Positions 10,141 through 17,695 of a DNA stretch of 24,779 nucleotides are shown here, piece by piece. The stretch lies in NCBI GenBank assembly GCA_009746045.1, contig RPFO01000056.1, forward strand, positions 1 to 24,779, written 5' to 3'. This DNA is from Mesostigma viride (lineage: Eukaryota > Streptophyta > Mesostigmatophyceae > Mesostigmatales > Mesostigmataceae). Numbering within the stretch: position 1 is the stretch's first letter; each line of letters opens with the position of its first letter. Under the pieces are notes generated by a model. The model was not told the DNA's origin. It saw only the letters and a program-made list of their open reading frames with translations, and searched no databases. The translations under genes were made by a program, and so were the position numbers.

Positions 10141-10236
10141 GCCAGCTGTCTAGAAGAGGACAATCGACATCTAAGCCTCAGACATAATGTCTAAGCTATA
10201 CTTTATATAGCATGACTTGTCATGTATTAATTATAA

Positions 10237-10331
10237 TGAATTAATCAAACTCGTGCTCCCGTTGGGGAGTCACGGTGCCATTAATTAATTAATTAATTAG
10301 ACTCGTGCTCCCGTTGGGGAGTCACGGAGCA
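10237..10331 (-). repeat. Two minimal copies of the retroelement 3' tip
   Basis: ACTCGTGCTCCCGTTGGGGA followed by GTCACGG occurs twice (about 10249-10277 and 10301-10329), each next to a TTAA-type tract. They lack the body of the element, as expected of severely 5'-truncated retrotransposition products. GTGCTCCC pairs with GGGAGTCAC across a GTTG loop with one bulge, giving a 3'-terminal stem-loop. Confidence 0.7.
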
Positions 10332-10890
10332 TTAACCCCGATGGATGGATGGATGGGTGCAAACAGTCCTACCGCCGGTCTAATCTATCTACATCAGCTA
10401 CCTACAACATCTATCTAACAGCATTCTAACTACAACATCTATCTATAGACAGCCTAACGTGATGCCCTAGGGGAGCTGTCTGGCGTGCCTCCCACGGGCT
10501 TGCACACGCCCGCGCGGGCGCTTCCCCACAGGGGGGGGCTCGTTGTCCTCTATGACCTGGGCCCACTTGGCCTTGTCCATCATCTTCTTCCAAATCACGG
10601 AGAGGCCTAGGCCCCCCATGTCCTCTACTAGCTGTTCTTTAAAGGTGCGGGCCTTGCGGCGTCTAACATCAGGGGGCCCGGCCCACGTCAGGAGGTGCCG
10701 GCCAGGCTGAGCTGGTCGCAGTCCTGCGGGGGGGCCACGTGAGGTGTCTACCTGGTTGGTGCATGCGAGCTAGGTGCCCTACTAGCTGCAGGCGCCGCTG
10801 CTTAATGGTGCTGGTGATATATGGCATGTCCTGGTACAAGTCCTCATTGCGGACATGAGCAGCATATCCTATACTCTGAAAACGGTGCCA
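10332..10890 (-). mobile_element. LINE 3' fragment B
   Basis: A (GGAT)n tail at about 10339-10356 is followed by GGGTGCAAACAGTCC, similar to GGGTGCACGCAGTCC at 4885-4899 in fragment A. The section 10540-10870 matches fragment A (CCACTTGGCCTTGTCC, GGCATGTCCTGGTACAA versus GGCATGCCCTGATACAA, and GGTGTCCTAC versus GGTGCCCTAC). On the minus strand it encodes pieces such as GGLGLSV and a QRRL..VGHLAR-like string, but has stops and frameshifts. Confidence 0.7.
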
Positions 10891-10967
10891 TGCATTAATT
10901 AATTAAGTAGCTTCCATCATCATTCCGTCATCATTCCGTCATCGCGACTAGGAGAAGTGCACCACCC

Positions 10968-11150
10968 TTATGCTGGCATCTGCCACCCCTATAGTGACCC
11001 TATAGTGACCGCGGCCTAGGAGGGGGTCTCACCCTAAACCCTAAACCCTAAAACCCTAAACCACTTGCAAAAAACATAAGTGCCCGCCTGCCACCACTGC
11101 TCACCAAGCTTGTGACATTTAGGCTGGCATCTGTCACCACCCCTGGCAGA
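10968..11150. repeat. GGCTGGCATCTG repeat pair bracketing a telomeric array
   Basis: CTTATGCTGGCATCTGCCAC at 10968-10987 and TTTAGGCTGGCATCTGTCAC at about 11118-11137 are diverged copies on either side of the telomeric repeats. A tandem 11-mer CCTATAGTGAC (x2) lies at 10988-11009, and CATCATTCCGT repeats lie at about 10917-10943. This region marks the transition from retrotransposon debris to virus-linked sequence. No gene is seen here. Confidence 0.6.
11032..11062. repeat. Interstitial telomeric repeat (CCCTAAA)4
   Basis: Three perfect CCCTAAA units are followed by an extra A and a fourth unit. This is the C-rich strand of the TTTAGGG telomere repeat used by plants, many green algae and some other protists. 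The orientation is that of a chromosome left end, with the virus on the centromere-proximal side. The array is too short to be an active telomere. Confidence 0.85.
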
Positions 11151-11182
11151 ATTGTGAGGGTGTGTGTTGGGGGTGTGACAAG

Positions 11183-11682
11183 GATGGCGAAAAATTGCAC
11201 GTACTTACTCTTATATAAAGAACGCCCAATTTTTCGCCACCCTGCCACCCCTTGGCGCGGGTCATAGGAGGTGTTTGTCAAGGTGTGAGAGTGATGGCGA
11301 AAAATTGCACGTACTTACTCTTATATAAAGAACGCCCAATTTTTCGCCACCCTGCCACCCCTTGGCGCGGGTCATAGGAGGTGTTTGTCAAGGTGTGAGA
11401 GTGATGGCGAAAAATTGCACGTACTTACTCTTATATAAAGAACGCCCAATTTTTCGCCACCCTGCCACCCCTTGGCGCGGGTCATAGGAGGTGTTTGTCA
11501 AGGTGTGAGAGTGATGGCGAAAAATTGCACGTACTTACTCTTAAGAAAAGAACGCCCAATTTTTCGCCACCTTCCCCCACTGGCCGGCGCTGAGGTGGCG
11601 TGGGTTGTTGGATGTGGCGAAAAATTGCACGTACTTACTCTTAAGAAAAGACCGCCCAATTTTTCGCCATGGCCTCGCAGGG
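11183..11682. repeat. Five-copy tandem repeat with internal inverted repeat
   Basis: Units begin at about 11183, 11293, 11403, 11513 and 11613 (periods 110, 110, 110 and 100). Each contains TGGCGAAAAATTG and its reverse complement CAATTTTTCGCCA, separated by a spacer of about 29 nt beginning CACGTACTTACTCTTA. In units 1-3 the spacer has TATATAAAG, a good TATA box. In units 4-5 this is TTAAGAAAAG. The remaining part of units 1-3 (CCTGCCACCCCTTGGCGCGG to GGTGTGAGAGT) is essentially identical. The period is not a multiple of three, so it does not encode a repeat protein. Its position beyond the replication gene suggests a viral terminal or origin region. Confidence 0.9.
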
Positions 11683-11815
11683 TGAGGGAGCCGGCGAGGG
11701 CCGCGCGGCGGGGTGTGACCCGAACCGGATGGGCCTCCGATTTGCATGGGAAGCAGTTGTCGCTGGCAACGATGACTACATGCATGGCAGAAACGCGTTC
11801 CATTAAAAATATTTA

Positions 11816-14800
11816 TTACTTATCCGCTCCCTGCAGGAAAGGAGCGATTTCATCCATCGACAGGCCAGACAACGACGTGATCGAATAATCCTTCTCATCG
11901 CCCCACCACGAGGGTTTATACCTATCAAGAAACGCGTGCATGTCCGCCTTCGAAATTTCCAAGTAACCACCGCCACGGCTGTTGCCCTTCGCCCCTTTGG
12001 CAGAAATTCCCAGAGTCGGGCTTAACAACCTGTTGACGAGCCCGCTACACTGTGCAAAAGACAAACTACCAGCCTCGCCTGCTCGCCGTTGGTATCCAAA
12101 TGTTGAGCGCATGAACCAGGCCTTGTCGGCAATTTCGCTATCAATTTTATTCCCTAGTGCAATCGTCTCGTCGCGCGTCAACTTCATTGTGAGATTGGAC
12201 GGATCAGCCGTCGTGATGAAGTCGATGATAGGCGTCCCTTCTAGTAGCTTGAGCGTAATGGCCAGAGACTGTGCTAGTCCAAAACGAGAATACGCCTTCA
12301 AATCAAACAAGGACTCTGACTTCTGCAGAATCAACAGATTGTCTCTGAAATGCTCCTTGGTTCCTAGTCCCGTCAACTTCGAATATTGCCGAATGCCAGC
12401 GTACGCCTTCCTCCCCATCTCCTTGTCCAGAATTTGAGGGAGCTCGTCGTCGATGAGATCATACGGAATCATGTACAACCGGTGAACCAGTTCGTACACC
12501 GCCTTCAGACGCATTTCGTACGGTGAAAGTGGAACCGTGCCGCCGATTCTCCCCTCTAGATCCTTGTACTCCTCCTCGCTCATAAGCACCACCTCCCTGT
12601 CCTTGTCTGGATCTTCTAGTACCGGAAGCGGAGGGGCGTCGATGTCCCCCAACTCCTCCACTGCCGACACCTCCACGCCGTAGTCCTCCGTCAGTATCTT
12701 GATGAGATTTCCCTTGTAGTGGGACCTCGACACCGCGAGATCTTGCTGGTTCCGGCAGAAGAGACGGAACTTGGGGCAATTTCTGTCATAGATACGCGAC
12801 TTGTCCGCGCTCCAGTCGCAGACTACGTCGGCGTTGTCGAACAGCAGCTGGATGAGCGCAGTGTCCCCCGCGATCATGTTCTCGACGATCGTGCCGTAGT
12901 CCGTTGGAGGCCTGTCAAGAAGCGAAGTCGTGTCTCGATAGAAGATGACCATCTCTCCCTTGACTAAGTGGCGCACCCTGAAAATTTGCTGGAGGGTTGT
13001 CGTGTAGCTCGCGTAGTAGTCCCCGTTGATGAAGAGTCCCACCATGCTGTCGAACGTGTGCTCCGTGTAGCTGACTCCAACCGTGATCGTGGGGCTGAAG
13101 ATCAAAAAGTCCAAGTCAGCCCACGCAGCATTCGCGCCAACCTCCAGATCCTCCTTGCTCGTCAGACTAGTGTAGAGACGCCCGTTCTTGCGCTTGTCGA
13201 TGAAGGGTTTGAGTGCCTCATACGCCATGGCGGCCTCTTTTTTGCCAGACATTGGGCAGAAAATCCTCTCTCCGGCCTCTATCCTCCTCTCACACTCAGC
13301 GACAAAGCGGTCCACGCAGACCTTTCGCCAGTTCTTCTCTGAGGTCACGTCCACCCATCGCAGAGTCCTGTTGGTAGGGCGCCTGAAGGTGTTGCAATCC
13401 ACCTCCATAGTGTCCGCCGCGCGATAGGCCGCTATGAAATCGTAGACCTTTCGAGTAACAGTAGCGTCTAGCGCGATCACGACCTTGGACGTTTCGATGA
13501 GCCTGACGAATTTTCTCAACACCTCGCGACGGTTCTCCACGTAGCGCTGTGAAAGGGCGGTGAGGGTGTTGTAAATTTCGTCCAGGATGAGGAGGTCGAA
13601 CGGTTGGTCCGTGAGGCGCAAGATGCTGTTCAGGACTATCAACACCCTGTCGTCAGAAATCATCCCCTTTGAGCCGCTGAGATAGTGACGAAAATTTGGG
13701 TCACTGTACAGGAGATGGAACGCGTTGTCCTCCCATACGACTGTCCTCCCACCCTCGCCCAGAGATCTGTAATTGCGATCCTCCTCCTTGGACAAGCTGA
13801 TGTTAGCCACGATACAGCACACGCGAATATCTGGATCCTTCCTCACCGCCTCGTTGACGAGTTCACGAATCCTCTCAGATTTACCTGTCCCACAATTCGA
13901 CTGAACAAGGATGGTGCTCTTGTGCGGGCCTCCAAAAAGCGCATCCCAGCTGAAAGGCCTGATTTTTTCGGACGAGTACTCGTTAGTGAACGGAACTTTC
14001 TCCGAGTCCGCGAGCTTCATCACGGGCGGGGAGATCTCGATGAATCGGTGCTGTGAGTCCTGGTGGCATCTGTACTGTACAGCGCCATTAGGGAGTAGCA
14101 GGTTATAAGGCCCGTTGTTGTCGTGTATCTTGAGGCAGATCCTGCATAACGGATCCACAGAGTCGACGGAGTACTTGACGAACGTTGCGACACCTCGCTC
14201 GGATTCTTTACAGGTTGTGCGCATATACTTGCATCCAGGCGAAAACCTTTTCATTGCTTCGATGGATGGCGAGATGTCCAGGCCCCGAGGTGGTGGGATA
14301 GTCTTCCCATACCCTCGAAACACTGTATGGCTCGTTTCGGATAGTTCCGCATCATCGACATGGGGGAGCCGGGTCAGTCCCTCTTCGTTGAAGACAGTCA
14401 CCAAATATTCGCCGACGTCGGAACTACCCCCTGGGACTGGACGGAGGTATGCGTCCTCACCGCTGTCTCCGCGCTTCTTCATCCCTATCATGCGAAAGGC
14501 CCGGTACCTCGAATAGATTGTTCTATCATAGCAAAACTTGATGTCGTGTTTAGGCGCCCAAACGCCAGTTGTTTTCTCCACAATCGGATTCCCGTTCGCG
14601 TGCATGTCCTCCCAATCCTCTTTCGAGTGCTGGGACTTGACGAGTCTCTGGCACACCTCGGACTGATATCCTGAAGTCAAATCCATCGCGCACTGCATAA
14701 GGAACGACTGAAAAAGCTCTCCCATCTTAACACGATCCTCCATGGTCGGGATGTAGATCGTCGGCACCGTTACGTGAACAGACTGCTTGAAGATGCCGCT

Positions 14801-15403
14801 CCTGACGCGATGGCCAATAAGGACCCGCATATCTCGCTCTTCCTCGACATTTATCTCGTACACGTCGTTGAAGAACATGGATATGGCCGCTTTTGCGTAC
14901 TTCTCCAGCTGGTAGTCGATGGGTTCTTCCGTTTCCCAGTCAAAATCGAAATATGGGACGACGCTCACGTCGGGGGATAGAATTTCTAGCAAATGCGGAT
15001 CGCTTGTTGATAACTCCGCGTGGGTCTTGATCAAGTCCTCCCTGCACCCGAAAGCGGCATACATGTTCGTTTTTTTGTACGTGTTCAGCGCCATGATGTA
15101 CTTCATCCCACGAGAGCGACCATACGCCTCCGAAGCGTCTTGGGGTTTTTCCTCTTCGTACGAGTACATCACCCCTGGCGTCCGAGCAAAGAAAGGCGTA
15201 TCTTTCGACGCGAACCACAGAGGAACAAATTCCGCGGCAGTCGACATCTTAGAGGTTGTGTGAGCGCAAGAGTGTGGATTGTCGTGGGAGAGTCCGCCTT
15301 TATTCCCGTGGGAGATCTCCCACGAGGAATCGAATCGTGTCGGCTTGTCGGTTACGTCGTGTCGGGCGACCGTGTCGTCATGCAGGTTGAGGTTCGAGAC
15401 CAT
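11816..15403 (-). CDS. Primase-helicase: AEP primase fused to herpes-type origin-binding SF2 helicase
   Basis: The likely viral replication protein would prime and unwind DNA at the origin. Numbering is from the internal Met at 15247. The archaeo-eukaryotic primase domain is about 90-270, with the metal-binding DFD of PYFDFDWE (D101, D103), SVHVT with H158, and YSRYRAFRMIG (245-255). A Cys/His finger lies at about 368-395 (CRIC, H375, C394). The SF2 helicase has Walker A CGTGKS (452-457), DEIY (556-559) in place of DEAD, ALDATV (592-597) and QQIFRVRH (753-760), an arrangement seen in herpes UL9-type origin-binding proteins and their giant-virus relatives. The C-terminus is unassigned. The open frame begins at 15403 (1195 codons). 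ATG 15247 (1143 codons) is an alternative, because the extra 52 residues look unlike folded protein and contain a DNA palindrome. A poly-T/TCTGA string about 25 nt before 15403 favours the longer form. AATAAA overlaps the stop. The frame is intact. Confidence 0.85.
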   Translation of the reverse strand: MVSNLNLHDDTVARHDVTDKPTRFDSSWEISHGNKGGLSHDNPHSCAHTTSKMSTAAEFVPLWFASKDTPFFARTPGVMYSYEEEKPQDASEAYGRSRGMKYIMALNTYKKTNMYAAFGCREDLIKTHAELSTSDPHLLEILSPDVSVVPYFDFDWETEEPIDYQLEKYAKAAISMFFNDVYEINVEEERDMRVLIGHRVRSGIFKQSVHVTVPTIYIPTMEDRVKMGELFQSFLMQCAMDLTSGYQSEVCQRLVKSQHSKEDWEDMHANGNPIVEKTTGVWAPKHDIKFCYDRTIYSRYRAFRMIGMKKRGDSGEDAYLRPVPGGSSDVGEYLVTVFNEEGLTRLPHVDDAELSETSHTVFRGYGKTIPPPRGLDISPSIEAMKRFSPGCKYMRTTCKESERGVATFVKYSVDSVDPLCRICLKIHDNNGPYNLLLPNGAVQYRCHQDSQHRFIEISPPVMKLADSEKVPFTNEYSSEKIRPFSWDALFGGPHKSTILVQSNCGTGKSERIRELVNEAVRKDPDIRVCCIVANISLSKEEDRNYRSLGEGGRTVVWEDNAFHLLYSDPNFRHYLSGSKGMISDDRVLIVLNSILRLTDQPFDLLILDEIYNTLTALSQRYVENRREVLRKFVRLIETSKVVIALDATVTRKVYDFIAAYRAADTMEVDCNTFRRPTNRTLRWVDVTSEKNWRKVCVDRFVAECERRIEAGERIFCPMSGKKEAAMAYEALKPFIDKRKNGRLYTSLTSKEDLEVGANAAWADLDFLIFSPTITVGVSYTEHTFDSMVGLFINGDYYASYTTTLQQIFRVRHLVKGEMVIFYRDTTSLLDRPPTDYGTIVENMIAGDTALIQLLFDNADVVCDWSADKSRIYDRNCPKFRLFCRNQQDLAVSRSHYKGNLIKILTEDYGVEVSAVEELGDIDAPPLPVLEDPDKDREVVLMSEEEYKDLEGRIGGTVPLSPYEMRLKAVYELVHRLYMIPYDLIDDELPQILDKEMGRKAYAGIRQYSKLTGLGTKEHFRDNLLILQKSESLFDLKAYSRFGLAQSLAITLKLLEGTPIIDFITTADPSNLTMKLTRDETIALGNKIDSEIADKAWFMRSTFGYQRRAGEAGSLSFAQCSGLVNRLLSPTLGISAKGAKGNSRGGGYLEISKADMHAFLDRYKPSWWGDEKDYSITSLSGLSMDEIAPFLQGADK

Positions 15404-15578
15404 TCTGGAAGGTTGTATACCGTATGTTCAGAAAAAAAAAAGTTTCGATTAAAGAATAACCCCTCGAACCTCGACCCTCGATAAAAATGTTCCCATGGAA
15501 CTTTTATATTCCCTGTATAATGCATGCAGTTTAGAATACCCTTTTCGACATTCATGAAAATTTCCCACGGGAAACTAT
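15404..15578. promoter_or_regulatory. Upstream region of the primase-helicase with TTCCCnnGGRA palindromes
   Basis: This AT-rich gap lies between the recombinase and primase-helicase genes. It contains GTTCCCATGGAAC (15489-15501) and TTTCCCACGGGAAA (15561-15574). A third related site TTCCCGTGGGA (15303-15313) leads into a perfect 18-bp palindrome CGTGGGAGATCTCCCACG (15307-15324) inside the extended reading frame. The minus strand has a T10-CTGAAC stretch about 25 nt upstream of ATG 15403. A promoter or operator, or a replication origin bound by the adjacent helicase, are both possible. Confidence 0.5.
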
Positions 15579-16201
15579 CTACCTTTTCCTCGGCCTCAGC
15601 CGACGTCCGCCAGTCTCGCCACCCTGCCTCTCGTAAACGGCTCCTGTCAGTACGTCATGGCCCATCATGTCGCCAGCCCATTTACGTTTCTTAAATGAAG
15701 CGCCCTTCAGGAAACGAGTGATGTATGCTTGTCGCGTGGCGTCGATGCCTCCGTAAATCCGGTTGTAACGGGCGCTGTAGAGCTCGTGTTTGATCGGAAT
15801 GCCAGGCTCTGATTCGAAAAGGTATTTCTGTCCAGCCTTAGCACGGGCATCCAACGCTTTGATGAGCTTTCCGTACTTCTTCGGGATGACGACGTCATAA
15901 ACTGGCATGCTGTGCTGCGTTTTGAAATTCTGGATGTAGAATCTCCTCTCGCTCGGGATGTAGCCGTTCTCGTGCGGTCCTAGCTCAGCGACCGAGTCGA
16001 CGATGCGCATCTGGTCGTGATTGTAACGCGTCGGTGGTAGATCTTCACCCGAGAGATAGATCAAGCCCATGAGCGCGGCGTCGGACGTGGGATCGGCTTC
16101 GTACTCTGCTTTGGCGATCTTCTGGAGCTGTTCGTACGTGTACCTCAGCGGCTTGTTCTCGGCACGGTCAAACCGTCTGTCCAGGTCACCAACCTTCAGC
16201 T
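15579..16201 (-). CDS. Tyrosine recombinase (integrase), catalytic part, frameshifted from its N-terminus
   Basis: This would catalyse site-specific integration or excision of the viral genome. The ATG-started frame (15579-16070, 163 codons) shows Arg I in LPPTRYNHDQM (R15), the catalytic Lys in FYIQNFKTQHSMP (K50), Arg II in GIDATRQAYI (R113), H138 in MMGHD and nucleophile Y146 in AVYERQ. This is the R-K-R-H-Y set of phage-integrase-type enzymes. The His normally three residues before Arg II is Asp. Coding clearly continues upstream of that ATG in the same frame (RYTYEQLQKIAKAEYEADPT) to about 16200, where the N-terminal frame takes over. With both parts the enzyme is about 420 residues, a normal size. 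Confidence 0.82.
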
Positions 16202-16840
16202 CCTGACGCGAGCAGTGTACGCGTCCGTAACGTGACTTGGGAGCCTCTTCTCGGGCGGCATCATTCGGTTCACGCCGTTGATGACCCCGAGGAGCTGCTT
16301 CTCATTCTCCCTCCAGGCGTCGTCCTTCGAGTGCTGGGTCTTGCGCTTGGGTTCTGATGTCTCGTGCACCACGCGAAGAACACGAGCTGTGTCGGCAAGG
16401 CAATCAACGGACTCGTACTGCGAGCACCCCAGTTTGTCGAGCAGGACCCGCATCCTGCCAATGTATCCCAAAGCGGTCTTGCGAGTCGCCCCGCGCTCCT
16501 TCGATGGCCTGCCACGCTCGTGCTGCTCTGGTCGCGCTTCCGCTGCGGCGACGGCCTCGTCGAAGGTCCAGTACCGCCCTCCTCCAGCTCGCGCGGGAGT
16601 TTCCTCATGGTGCGGTGGCTCCGGCGAGGGTGGAGAGGTCGCCTGCAAGCCGATTTTTTCCGCGCACTCGGGGTTATTTGCGATCCATCGGTCACTGGGA
16701 TTCCAGACGCCCTTCTTGACCTTGCTTTTCGCCGAGATGCAGTTCGTCTGGTCGCGGGCGATTGCTCGCCTCTTCGCCTGGGCCCGTCGCCATTGCTCGC
16801 GACGCTCCTCTACGGTCACCGTCATCTGATGACTGAACAT
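16196..16840 (-). CDS. Tyrosine recombinase, N-terminal part
   Basis: This 214-codon frame ends in VTDAYTARVRS and a stop exactly where the catalytic frame begins. Residues 1-60 are basic and helical (EERREQWRRAQAKRRAIA). About 115-214 (ALGYIGRMRVLLDKLG to NRMMPPEKRLPSHV) fit a helical core-binding (SAM-like) domain. A one-base indel around 16199-16205 would explain the split. ATG 16825 is an alternative start. TATAAAAAG lies at 16863-16871, and AAAAAATTGTCTC lies immediately before ATG 16840. The overlap with the basic-protein frame upstream is about 149 bp. Confidence 0.72.
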   Translation of the reverse strand: MFSHQMTVTVEERREQWRRAQAKRRAIARDQTNCISAKSKVKKGVWNPSDRWIANNPECAEKIGLQATSPPSPEPPHHEETPARAGGGRYWTFDEAVAAAEARPEQHERGRPSKERGATRKTALGYIGRMRVLLDKLGCSQYESVDCLADTARVLRVVHETSEPKRKTQHSKDDAWRENEKQLLGVINGVNRMMPPEKRLPSHVTDAYTARVRS

Positions 16841-17195
16841 GAGACAATTTTTTGGCTCGAGGCTTTTTATACCCTACGGGGTGGATCCTTGGGCGCCCTC
16901 GAGGCCGTTTCGGTTCGTGTCGTTTTTCCGTTTTGGAGGGTGAGCGCCCACGTGGACGCCTGCGATCGCCCACCAAGGCGAGGATGGCCAATCGGATTTC
17001 GGGGCTCATGTCGTGACAGGTGGACGGAATCGTGTCGTGGTGGCCTGCTTCTTGAAGGATCCTGACGACACGTTCTAGAGTTTTCTGCCCAGTCGAGAAC
17101 CCGAACAATATCGGAGGAGTGCTTGGGTGTCCAACACGTACTCCTTCTCGGCGCCTGCGTATCGTTTGGTGGACGGAATATCCATAGTATATCAT
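16692..17195 (-). CDS. Small basic protein with GRP/AT-hook-like motif, unknown function
   Basis: This 167-codon frame starts 12 nt after the ATPase stop, with TTTTCTCTGAAC before the ATG. The first 75 or so residues look like a folded domain (VHQTIRRRREGVRV, KTLERVVRILQEAG, SPEIRLAILALVGD). They are followed by a Lys/Arg/Pro-rich segment with KRPRGRPRIHP, an AT-hook-like core suggesting minor-groove DNA binding. The last third overlaps the recombinase 5' end in another frame and is of doubtful reality. A frameshift may extend the frame artificially. No family is recognised. Confidence 0.5.
   Translation of the reverse strand: MIYYGYSVHQTIRRRREGVRVGHPSTPPILFGFSTGQKTLERVVRILQEAGHHDTIPSTCHDMSPEIRLAILALVGDRRRPRGRSPSKTEKRHEPKRPRGRPRIHPVGYKKPRAKKLSHVQSSDDGDRRGASRAMATGPGEEASNRPRPDELHLGEKQGQEGRLESQ
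16863..16871 (-). promoter_or_regulatory. TATA box upstream of the recombinase
   Basis: The minus strand reads TATAAAAAG, 22-30 nt before ATG 16840. It is followed by AAAAAATTGTCTC, which resembles strings in front of other viral genes. The distance is short for a canonical TATA-to-ATG spacing, implying a very short leader if used. Confidence 0.4.
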
Positions 17196-17207
17196 GTTCA
17201 GAGAAAA

Positions 17208-17435
17208 TTATTTTATCGAGAGAAATGTATTGAAGTTTCGACGAAACATTTTTTTCGGGTCGCGCTGGTCGAAGTCGACAGCAAAGAAGTCGTGAGGATC
17301 GTCCTTGACGGCGTGGTCCCATAGCGCGAGAAACTCGTCCGGCGCCACAGCCCCCGCGCTCTCTTCCGCGATCTGTCGCGCGGCTCGATGGTCCTTCGTT
17401 CTGAACAGCGCAAGAAACGATATATTCGCTCGCAC
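17208..17435 (-). CDS. Packaging ATPase, C-terminal fragment (third frame)
   Basis: The 75-codon frame RANISFLALFRTKDHRAARQI to DPKKMFRRNFNTFLSIK continues the ATPase after the middle fragment loses sense near 17437. Its acidic and aromatic C-terminus (ALWDHAVKDDPHDFFAVDF) resembles the end of viral genome-packaging ATPases. The stop at 17208-17210 is 12 nt before the next gene's ATG, so this is the natural end of the gene. Confidence 0.65.
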   Translation of the reverse strand: MRANISFLALFRTKDHRAARQIAEESAGAVAPDEFLALWDHAVKDDPHDFFAVDFDQRDPKKMFRRNFNTFLSIK

Positions 17436-17695
17436 TGCTCGTGGTACGCCACCGCTGTGTACGCCTGTGTCAGGAAAATCATGCTCGTGAGGAAGTGTCT
17501 GTGTTTGAACGCGAAAGCCGCAACAGCGTTTTTGCTAGAGCTCTGATAGAGGGCACTGCCTTGCATGTCGTCTATCAGAATGAGCGACGAAGGAGGACCG
17601 TGCTCGAACCTTGTCGCAGGTTTATCCCAGTTCATTGCATCAAGGCGTAGGTACATGGAGAGGTCCATGAGTTCTGCGTTTTTATTCCCATCCAC
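17213..17695 (-). CDS. Packaging ATPase, middle fragment (Walker B)
   Basis: This is the second frame of the ATPase. The meaningful part is about 17437-17710. It contains SSLILIDDMQGSA, four hydrophobic residues then DD, the Walker B motif, and SMIFLTQAYTAV, the sensor-like 'LTQ' strand of A32-type ATPases. After about 17437 this frame becomes Arg-rich and meaningless, and the real sequence continues in the frame of 17208-17435. The apparent start at 17695 is not the gene start. Confidence 0.75.
   Translation of the reverse strand: MDGNKNAELMDLSMYLRLDAMNWDKPATRFEHGPPSSLILIDDMQGSALYQSSSKNAVAAFAFKHRHFLTSMIFLTQAYTAVAYHEQCERIYRFLRCSERRTIEPRDRSRKRARGLWRRTSFSRYGTTPSRTILTTSLLSTSTSATRKKCFVETSIHFSR

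Noticed and set aside
11183-11682. CRISPR-like array from five regular repeats
   Set aside because: The repeats are contiguous 110-bp units without unique spacers, in eukaryotic/viral DNA and without cas genes.
11048-11803. Minus-strand frames containing WRKIGRS(F/L)xKSKYVQFFA as a repeat protein
   Set aside because: The string is a translation of the hairpin repeat. The 110-bp period breaks the frame at each unit.
12459-12779. Frames within the primase-helicase region on other frames or the opposite strand
   Set aside because: They overlap a 1195-codon gene with clear motifs. They are shadows produced by its base composition.
16867-17322. 151-codon minus frame overlapping the ATPase end and the basic protein
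   Set aside because: It conflicts with both better-supported frames and is a low-complexity Arg/Pro-rich reading.
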